Shown here one piece after another: positions 57,103 through 64,000 of a DNA stretch of 64,000 nt (position 1 is the first letter of the stretch; every line of letters begins with the position of its first letter). The notes beneath the pieces were generated by a model. The model ran no database searches, had not been told where the DNA came from, and worked only from the letters and a program-made list of their open reading frames with translations. A program made the translations under genes and the position numbers. Source of the DNA: an uncultured Oscillospiraceae bacterium (lineage in GTDB: Bacteria > Bacillota > Clostridia > Oscillospirales > Ruminococcaceae); contig CAJFJV010000009.1 in NCBI GenBank assembly GCA_904384225.1, positions 1-64,000 of the forward strand. The letters are read 5' to 3'.

Positions 57103-58467
57103 CTATGAAAAAAGCGAGAGCTGCTGGGCGGGGCGTGCCCTGCGCGGCGCGCACTGCCTTTTGACGGAATCCGGCAGATCCGCTAAAAATGCGGAGGGCT
57201 CCTCCCCAAAGGTCAGGATCAGTTCCTCCTGCGCACGGGTCATCCCCACATAAAACAGCCGCCGTTCCTCGCACAAATCAACGGCGCGGCCCTTCCGCTC
57301 AAGCGGAAGCACCCCCGCTTTCACCCCTGAGACAAAGACGGCCGGGAATTCCATGCCTTTTGCCGCGTGCAGCGTCATCAGCCGCACCGCGCCCGACTCC
57401 CAACCTTTTCCTGAGGCGCGCAAGAAGTCGGCTTCCTCCCCCCAAAGCAGCGTTTCGAAAAGCGCGGGGAACGACGCGTAAAACACGGCGGCGCCGCACA
57501 GCTTGTCCAAAGCGGGGGACGCGCCGTATTCCGCCTCCCACTGCTTTACGGCCTGTTCCGGCCGCATGGAAAGGCGGGGCATCCACGCCTTCGCATGGGC
57601 AAGCCAGCGCTCTAAATGTCCGAAGCCGCGCATGCCGGCGTCAAGCGCCGCGAAATCCGGCCGCTCCATCCCGCAGCAAAGCGCCGCAGTCTTTTTGATT
57701 AAATCCTCCGGGCATTTGAAGATGAGGCGAAGCGCCGTTTCCAGCGCCGCGGTATCGCCGGGGCATTGCACGGAGCGGATATCCGCCTCCCGGCCCAGCT
57801 TTGCCGGAGAGTGCGCGTCCGAATGGGAAACCAGCGTGAGCGCATCCAGCGCGGAGACCCGCCAGTTCATCGGCGGATCGGAGGAGAGCCCGGTCTCCAC
57901 CGCATGGATATACGGCGTCATATCGCCGAAGCACGCCTCGATCGAAGGAAAGTCCGAGAACGCGCCGAACATGGAAAAATGCGGCGTCCAGATATGCGCC
58001 GGGATAAATTCCGCGTCCGGGCAGACGTCAAGCGTCAGCTCCATCAGATCCCGGCTGTCCATGCCGAGAATGGGCCGTCCGTCCGAACGGATATTCCCCA
58101 CCGCTTCCAGCCTTGCCGAAAGTGCGTCCGCCGCCTCAAGGCTTGGCAGCAGGATCAGGTTATGCACCTTTCTCGTCTTCCCGCCGCGCTTGTAGATCGA
58201 ACTGATTTCCCCGGTTACGACAAAGCGCGGCGTCTCCCCCTTGACGCCGCAGGGAAGGCGGTACGCCTCTTTGAGCTCATACACGCCCTCCCCGGCCAAA
58301 ACGAGCTGTTCTTTTAACTCCGCACGCCAGCCGGGATGGGTAAAGTCGCCTGTTCCAAGCAGGCCGATCCCCTTCCTGCGCGCCCACCAGTCAAGGTGCG
58401 GCAAATCGCAGTCCCTGCTTGTAGCGCGGGAAAAACGGGAGTGGATATGAAGATCTGCAAAATACAT
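57103..58467 (-). CDS. PHP-domain (EndoQ-like) protein fused to a UvrD-type helicase C-terminal fragment
   Basis: FADLHIHSRFSRATSRDCDLPHLDWWARRKGIGLLGTGDFTHPGW and LVSHSDAHSPAKLGREAD (PHP); VRLMTLHAAKGMEFPAVFVSGV and EERRLFYVGMTRAQEELILTF (UvrD motifs V/VI); no Walker A. Confidence 0.85.
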   Translation of the reverse strand: MYFADLHIHSRFSRATSRDCDLPHLDWWARRKGIGLLGTGDFTHPGWRAELKEQLVLAGEGVYELKEAYRLPCGVKGETPRFVVTGEISSIYKRGGKTRKVHNLILLPSLEAADALSARLEAVGNIRSDGRPILGMDSRDLMELTLDVCPDAEFIPAHIWTPHFSMFGAFSDFPSIEACFGDMTPYIHAVETGLSSDPPMNWRVSALDALTLVSHSDAHSPAKLGREADIRSVQCPGDTAALETALRLIFKCPEDLIKKTAALCCGMERPDFAALDAGMRGFGHLERWLAHAKAWMPRLSMRPEQAVKQWEAEYGASPALDKLCGAAVFYASFPALFETLLWGEEADFLRASGKGWESGAVRLMTLHAAKGMEFPAVFVSGVKAGVLPLERKGRAVDLCEERRLFYVGMTRAQEELILTFGEEPSAFLADLPDSVKRQCAPRRARPAQQLSLFS

Positions 58468-58726
58468 GGCCGCACCGCCCGCCCTTCTTAAAGAAAATAG
58501 ACTGTCCTGCCCCTCAAGCGGCCGCCGTCAGTCAGGTCGGCCACTGCGGCTTTTTTTGTCTGATCTTGTCTTTTATTATAATATCTTTTCCCCGGACGCG
58601 CAACGCACCGGCTCACACGCGCAGGCGCGCGATGTGAGAAATTCCGCTTTTTCCCTAATCCGGAAGGCGCGGTTTTGCGGCCGCGAAACTTTGAAGATTC
58701 TATGTTAAAAAAATTAACTTTCTTGC

Positions 58727-58755
58727 TTGACAACCACATATCCATGTATTATGAT
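58727..58755 (+). promoter_or_regulatory. Sigma70-type promoter upstream of hppA
   Basis: TTGACA (58727-58732) - 17 nt - TATGAT (58750-58755). Confidence 0.8.
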
Positions 58756-58776
58756 TAAAATCGATCAGAATAAGTG

Positions 58777-58918
58777 GTGGAGTCTGTCATAAAGCATTGC
58801 ACAATCGCTTTATTTATTTTGACGAGTTGCATAAATAAGTAAAATTCCACAAAGGAGTAACATTTTTCTTATGCGGCGGCAGGGGCAGGGTATCAATCTG
58901 ATGCTTTGTCCCTTTTTT
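58777..58918 (+). promoter_or_regulatory. Candidate structured leader/attenuator of hppA
   Basis: Hairpins 58789-58795/58807-58813 and 58810-58817/58831-58838 share bases; outer GTGGAG/TTCCAC pairing; terminator GGGGCAGGGTATCA-ATC-TGATGCTTTGTCCC-TTTTTT at 58882-58918. Confidence 0.5.
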
Positions 58919-59001
58919 CAAAGCGGATGTAAGGCGGCTGTGCAGTATTTTATACCGGCTGGCGCTTATTTTGAAATTTGAGAATAGGCTGGTGGTTTTG
59001 A

Positions 59002-61089
59002 ATGGAAAATCAACTCCCTCTGTTTTACGGCCTTTCTTTCCTAACAGCGGTGCTGGCGTTTGCGTTTGCCGCTTATCTATATCTGTGGGTGAAAAAACAA
59101 CGCACGGAGAACGCCAAAATCATCGAAGTATCCGCTCTTATTAAAGAAGGCGCAAACACATTCATGCGGCGCGAATACAAGATCTTAGCGATCTTTGCCG
59201 CTGTAGTGGCCGTTTTGATCCTGCTGTTCCTCCCCTCCCCGATCTGGATGGGAAATGCAGTGGAAAACGTCGAAATGGCGATCGCGTATCTTGCCGGTAC
59301 GGCCCTTTCCGCTGTTGCAGGAAAAATCGGCATCCTTGTTGCGACGCTTTCAAACTCCCGTGCGGCGGAAGGTGCGCAGAAGGGCATTAAGCCCGCTTTC
59401 CTGATCGGCTTCCGCGGCGGCGCCGTTATGGGCCTGCTGGTAGTCGGCTGCTCCCTCTTCGGCGTTGCAGCCGTCCTGATGATCGCAGGCGACTCCTCGA
59501 TCCTGCTCGGCTTCTCCTTCGGCGCAAGCTCCCTTGCACTGTTTGCAAAAGCGGGCGGCGGCATCTTCACCAAAACCGCAGACGTCTCTGCGGACCTTAC
59601 GGGTAAGGTTGAATTGGGCATCCCGGAGGACGACCCGCGCAACCCAGCCGTTATTGCGGACAACGTCGGCGATAACGTCGGCGACGTTGCAGGCATGGGC
59701 GCCGACCTGTTCGACTCCAACGTTGCGGCAATGGCCTCGGCGCTGGTTATCGCGCAGTCCCTCTCCGGCGGGGAATTCGCCAATGTTTCAATGGTATTCT
59801 GCTATGCGATCCTCGGGCTTTTGTCCTCTATTATCGGCATTGCGACCGCACGCATCGGCAAAAAAGGCAACCCGACCCGCGCGCTCAACTCTTCTACTTA
59901 TGTCACAACCGCTGTATTCCTTGTCCTGACGGCTCTGGCCACCCTGATTTTCGACGGCTTCTCCTGGAGAATCTGGGGCGCTGCTGCAACTGGCCTTTTG
60001 GTCGGCGTCATCATCGGCATTACAACCGACTACTTCACCGACGACTCCAAGCCGATCGTACGCCGCGTGGCGCACGCTTCCGGCTCCGGCCCGGCGTTTA
60101 CGGTGCTGTCCGGCGTTTCCTACGGCTTTATTTCCGCCCTTCCGGCCATGGTCGGCATCGCGGTTTCCGCGCTTGTCGCGTATAAGCTCTGTGAGCCGAT
60201 GGGCAGCGGCTATGCCATCTTCGGCATTTCCATGGCGGCAGTCGGCATGCTGTCCATCGTCGGCATGATCATCTCCAACGACGCCTACGGCCCGATCGTG
60301 GACAACGCCCGCGGCTTGGCAGAGATGGGCGGCCTTGGCGAAAAGACCATCCGTGTTGCGGACGAGCTCGACAGCGCCGGCAATACGGTAAAAGCAGTAA
60401 CAAAGGGCTTTTCCATTGCAGCGGCCGGCCTGACGGTCATCTCGCTGCTCGGCGCCTTTATGTCTGAGGTCAACACTGCGCTGGAGGCTGCCGGGAAGCC
60501 GCTGATCACCGGGTTTGACATCATGTCCCCGACCGTTTTCTTCGGCATCCTGATCGGTGCGGCAATCCCAGCCGTCTTCTCCGCTATGCTGATCTTGGGC
60601 GTTGACCGCAACGCACAGCGCATGGTCGCGGAAATCCACCGGCAGTTTAAGACCATCGTCGGCCTGCGGGAAGGCAAGGAAGGCGTTAAGCCGGAGTACG
60701 ACAAGTGCATCGACATTGCGACCACCGGTTCCTTGCGCGAACTGATCCCGGCCGGCTTGATGAGCATCATTGCAACGCTGGTTGTCGGCTTTATCGGCGG
60801 CCCGCTCGCCATCGGCGGCTTCCTGCTCGGCAACATCGTAAGCGGCCTGCTGCTTGCGCTGTTTATGTCCAACGCAGGCGGGCTCTGGGACAACTCTAAA
60901 AAGTATGTAGAAGCCGGCAATGAGGGCGGAAAAGGCAGTGAAGCGCACAAAGCGGCCGTTATCGGCGATACGGTCGGCGATCCGTTTAAGGATACCGCCG
61001 GACCGTCCATCAATACACAGATTACGGTCGTTTCCTTGGTATCGTCCCTGCTTTCCGCTGCTTTCGTCGCCTTCTCCATCTTCGGTTAA
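59002..61089 (+). CDS. hppA: Membrane-bound ion-pumping pyrophosphatase (HppA)
   Basis: 695 aa; GIFTKTADVSADLTGKVELGIPEDDPRNPAVIADNVGDNVGDVAGMGADLFDS, GDTVGDPFKDTAGPSINTQI. Confidence 0.97.
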   Translation: MENQLPLFYGLSFLTAVLAFAFAAYLYLWVKKQRTENAKIIEVSALIKEGANTFMRREYKILAIFAAVVAVLILLFLPSPIWMGNAVENVEMAIAYLAGTALSAVAGKIGILVATLSNSRAAEGAQKGIKPAFLIGFRGGAVMGLLVVGCSLFGVAAVLMIAGDSSILLGFSFGASSLALFAKAGGGIFTKTADVSADLTGKVELGIPEDDPRNPAVIADNVGDNVGDVAGMGADLFDSNVAAMASALVIAQSLSGGEFANVSMVFCYAILGLLSSIIGIATARIGKKGNPTRALNSSTYVTTAVFLVLTALATLIFDGFSWRIWGAAATGLLVGVIIGITTDYFTDDSKPIVRRVAHASGSGPAFTVLSGVSYGFISALPAMVGIAVSALVAYKLCEPMGSGYAIFGISMAAVGMLSIVGMIISNDAYGPIVDNARGLAEMGGLGEKTIRVADELDSAGNTVKAVTKGFSIAAAGLTVISLLGAFMSEVNTALEAAGKPLITGFDIMSPTVFFGILIGAAIPAVFSAMLILGVDRNAQRMVAEIHRQFKTIVGLREGKEGVKPEYDKCIDIATTGSLRELIPAGLMSIIATLVVGFIGGPLAIGGFLLGNIVSGLLLALFMSNAGGLWDNSKKYVEAGNEGGKGSEAHKAAVIGDTVGDPFKDTAGPSINTQITVVSLVSSLLSAAFVAFSIFG

Positions 61090-61158
61090 TCGTGCGGAGA
61101 ACCGTTTGAAAAGCACGAAAACGAAACAACACGCTGCCCGGCCAGCCGGGTAACGCGC

Positions 61159-61193
61159 AAAAAGCGCGGCGCAAAGAATGCGCCGCGCTTTTT
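61159..61193 (+). terminator. Intrinsic terminator of hppA
   Basis: AAAAAGCGCGGCGC-AAAGAAT-GCGCCGCGCTTTTT. Confidence 0.85.
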
Positions 61194-61562
61194 CTTGTTG
61201 CCGCTTCCAGCATGGCAAATCCTCCGCTTCTGCGGGATAAAAAAGCCTTGCCAAATAACAGGCAGAATCCAACGAGAAGAAAAAGGGTTCCGGTTTTCTC
61301 AAGAGAAGAGGCTGTCAGAAGAAATACGCGGCAGCCTGCGAATTGCTGTGAGCCAGAAACACACGCCAAGCAAGCGGCGCTTTTTTGCAATCGGACAGCC
61401 TCAAAATGCGGCGTCCCGGCCTGCGCCTAACAGCCTCTTGGACAAGGGGCCTTGATTTCTCCTTTTTCAAGACAGCCGGGAAAATGCCAAAACGGGAAAA
61501 GGGATGCGCCGGACAAAGGCGCATCCCTCTCTCGTCGTTTTATCGGACAACGCCGGAAGGCG

Positions 61563-62018
61563 TCAGCCGTTTTCCTCCATCGGCGCGGTAAAATACGCGC
61601 TGTACGCGTCGCCCTTCACAATCAGCGTATACTCCGCATCCTGATTATAATAGGTCGTTATCCCTACCGAAGCGATATATTCCTTCTCCTCGCCGTCCCA
61701 GTTCCCGTCCAGCGTATAAATGGTATCGGCGGGCGTGCGGCTGTAAACCCGATAGCCCCCGCTCCATACTTCGCCGCTGTCCGGGTCGGTGATCCTGTAT
61801 GTGCCGCCGGACGCCTCACATTGCAGGCGCAGGGGCTTTGCACCCGCGTACAGCATTTGCTTTTCCGGCGCGCAGGCCGCAATCGACCCATCCGTTTCGC
61901 TTTGTACTATGGACAGCGTCCACGTCCGGTCCTCAATCGCAGGCGCACTGGAACAGCCGTATAAAGCGGCGGTGCACAGCAGAAAGCAAAACAAAACCGC
62001 CAAACGTATCCGTTTCAT
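61563..62018 (-). CDS. Small lipoprotein, unknown function
   Basis: MKRIRLAVLFCFLLCTAALYGCSSAP lipobox; immediately downstream of ABC permease genes. Confidence 0.7.
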   Translation of the reverse strand: MKRIRLAVLFCFLLCTAALYGCSSAPAIEDRTWTLSIVQSETDGSIAACAPEKQMLYAGAKPLRLQCEASGGTYRITDPDSGEVWSGGYRVYSRTPADTIYTLDGNWDGEEKEYIASVGITTYYNQDAEYTLIVKGDAYSAYFTAPMEENG

Positions 62019-62052
62019 CTGATCCCCCTTTTCCTCTGCCGGACAGCCGGCC

Positions 62053-62787
62053 TCATGCATTGATGGGCTGGCGCATTAAGCTGACGACCGTAAACACCAC
62101 AACGGCAACCGGAAGCAGGCACAGCAAAGCAGTCCACACCCATCCGGGCACCATTGCAAGCCACTCCGCCGCTGTCAAGACAATCCGCCCGATCCACGTG
62201 CTTTTGTCCCCGCTTGCAAGCACCTGCTCCAGCGGGTCGCTTAAAAAAAACGGCGCGAAGCAGATGACATATGCAATCCAAAACGCAGTCTTCCCGAAGC
62301 GGGCGAACAGGGCGCCGATGAATGCGCCTCCCAAGACGACCGCAGCGGGGATGGCCGCCCAGACGTACCACGGGACGCTTCCAAGCAGAAAGAAAGGCAC
62401 GCCCGCCGCCCATCTGTCCCCGAACAAAACGGTGTCCAGCAGCATCTCAGCCAAACTGAGCAGAGCCGCAAACGCCAAGCTGCAAAGGACCGTGCATAGG
62501 GAAAACAAATACTGCGCCGCAAGATAGACGCGCCGGGTGCAACCCATTTTGACCGCCGTATCAAACCCGGCGCTGAAAAACACCGCGATCACAAAAACAA
62601 CGGGCAACGTGCCGCAGGCGAAGGCGAAGACCGTGCCCAAGAAAGGGTACATCTCCTCCTGGCCGGAAAAGGCAATGGCCAAGGACAGGGCCGTTCCGGC
62701 CAGCCACCCGCCCAGTGTAACGCAGAAGATCAGCAGCATATTTTTCGGGCAGCAAAGGATCTCCGCTTTCAATGCGCGTTTAAACAT
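62053..62787 (-). CDS. ABC-type transporter permease-like protein
   Basis: 244 aa, about six TM segments; clustered with permease and ATPase genes. Confidence 0.65.
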   Translation of the reverse strand: MFKRALKAEILCCPKNMLLIFCVTLGGWLAGTALSLAIAFSGQEEMYPFLGTVFAFACGTLPVVFVIAVFFSAGFDTAVKMGCTRRVYLAAQYLFSLCTVLCSLAFAALLSLAEMLLDTVLFGDRWAAGVPFFLLGSVPWYVWAAIPAAVVLGGAFIGALFARFGKTAFWIAYVICFAPFFLSDPLEQVLASGDKSTWIGRIVLTAAEWLAMVPGWVWTALLCLLPVAVVVFTVVSLMRQPINA

Positions 62788-62799
62788 CGCTATCCCCTC

Positions 62800-63462
62800 C
62801 TATTTTACAACGTATCTGCGCATAAAGCAAAACCATGTCAAAGCCGTAAAGCACACAGCCAGCAAAAGCACAGCAAGACAGCCCCAAAACGGCAGCGCCG
62901 TCAACATATCCACCTGAAAGCCGATCTCCTCAGACGAAGGGGCCAGCGAAATAAACACGCCGATACAGCCGCCGACCAGCGCGCAAAACAGGCCGAAAAC
63001 AATCGCGCCGATTCTCCCGAAGCGGTGCGTCACACTGCCCAGCAGTTCCCCCGCCGACATCGCGAAGACCACAAAAAGCGCCGTTACCCCAAAAAGCGCG
63101 CCGTCAAAGGAAAAACGCCCCGACACAAAATAGGTGATAAGCTCCGTCGTCACTGTTCCAAGCAGGCCGAAAGCCGCAGCCGCAGCCAGCTTTACAATCT
63201 GCATTGCGGCAAAGGCGCTGCGGCGGGTATTGCACGCGCCGAGCGACAAGTTCAGGTATACCGCCGTATTCTGGTAGCAGAGCATCAGCGGCACCAAAAC
63301 CGCAATCAGGATAAAAAACGGTTGGCCCGACATTTCGGAGGGGCCGCTTCCAAGCATGCCCCAGTAAAGCGACAGCGCCAAGAGGACGGCGACGGAGATC
63401 AAAAAGGATCTCGCCAGCAAATAGAGCATGTACCGGGCGTTGCGGATTGTATACGAGCCCAT
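62800..63462 (-). CDS. ABC-type transporter permease-like protein
   Basis: 220 aa, about six TM segments; directly downstream of the ATPase gene. Confidence 0.65.
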   Translation of the reverse strand: MGSYTIRNARYMLYLLARSFLISVAVLLALSLYWGMLGSGPSEMSGQPFFILIAVLVPLMLCYQNTAVYLNLSLGACNTRRSAFAAMQIVKLAAAAAFGLLGTVTTELITYFVSGRFSFDGALFGVTALFVVFAMSAGELLGSVTHRFGRIGAIVFGLFCALVGGCIGVFISLAPSSEEIGFQVDMLTALPFWGCLAVLLLAVCFTALTWFCFMRRYVVK

Positions 63463-63463
63463 A

Positions 63464-64000
63464 TCAGACCGCCTCCCCCTGCCGTTTTGTCAGATACACA
63501 AAAATCTTTTGCAGCGGGACCGGCGATACGGTCAGTTCGTTCCCATAGGCCGAAAGGTCAAGCTGCTGCCCCGGCCGCAGGCGGACGCAGACCGTCTTGC
63601 TCCTCCCAAGCGACTCTTCATGGATTTGCTGGAAGCCGGACGCCGCGCGTTCAACCGTCTCCGCAAGCCCGCTGATATACCGGCAGGAATCGATCAGCTC
63701 CTGTGTATTCTCTTTCAGCGTGATCACCCCGTCGTTTAAAATGATCGTCTCTTCCAAAAGGTTGGCCGCCTCTTCGATGATATGCGTCGACAGGATAAAA
63801 GTCCTTCCGGTCTCCTCATAGTCTTTAAGCAAAAGGTCGTAAAAACGGTCGCGCATATAGACGTCCAGCCCTGCAACCGGCTCGTCAAGGATGGTGACCG
63901 GCGCGCGGGAAGCCAGCGCCAGCGTGATGGTCACCATGCTCATCATGCCCTTGTTCATCTTGCAGACCTTTTTCTTTAGGTCGAGGCCGAACTCCTTTGT
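63464..64000 (-). CDS. ABC transporter ATP-binding protein (5' end beyond window edge)
   Basis: TKEFGLDLKKKVCKMNKGMMSMVTITLALASRAPVTILDEPVAGLDVYMRDRFYDLLL (signature/Walker B), FILSTHIIEEAANL; frame open to the window end. Confidence 0.88.
   Translation of the reverse strand, partial: TKEFGLDLKKKVCKMNKGMMSMVTITLALASRAPVTILDEPVAGLDVYMRDRFYDLLLKDYEETGRTFILSTHIIEEAANLLEETIILNDGVITLKENTQELIDSCRYISGLAETVERAASGFQQIHEESLGRSKTVCVRLRPGQQLDLSAYGNELTVSPVPLQKIFVYLTKRQGEAV

Noticed and set aside
58860-58985. 36-codon leader ORF (MRRQGQGINLMLCPFF...) in the hppA 5' region
   Set aside because: The GGAG is about 14 nt from the ATG, which is too far, and the ORF overlaps the terminator stem; not well supported.
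59788-61302. 504-aa minus-strand ORF opposite hppA
   Set aside because: Low-complexity shadow ORF antisense to a strongly conserved gene; typical of high-GC codon bias.
61195-61560. Short ORFs between hppA and the lipoprotein gene
   Set aside because: Overlapping in several frames with no RBS or domain support; probably non-coding.

Overview
The window is chromosomal DNA of moderately high GC, most likely from a Clostridia/Oscillospiraceae-like Firmicute. That assignment is inferred from gene content and codon style only. Most of it is ordinary chromosome: prfB, recD2, comF, mreB-like, nadA, galK, PBP1A, hppA, and MFS, MATE and ABC transporters. The more unusual parts are:
(1) A type I-C-like CRISPR locus reduced to cas4-cas1-cas2 plus an 11-repeat array. 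No interference genes are present in the window and cas4 carries an apparent 1-nt deletion.
(2) An ibrB/ibrA (ParB-like + DUF3440) pair in which ibrA is split by one in-frame amber codon.
(3) A Mg2+ transport island with two MgtA-type P-type ATPases, a receiver-less OmpR-type winged-helix protein, small membrane proteins, and a 53-aa single-TM ORF missing from the supplied ORF track.
(4) Two genes (nadA, hppA) with a clear promoter followed by an intrinsic terminator before the start codon, so they are candidate attenuated leaders.
(5) A PHP/EndoQ-like protein joined to only the C-terminal motifs of a UvrD-type helicase.
(6) Two giant secreted proteins sharing a [SA]PDTGD C-terminal sorting-type signal.
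No rRNA or tRNA was recognised. All family calls come from reading the translations; no database search was run.
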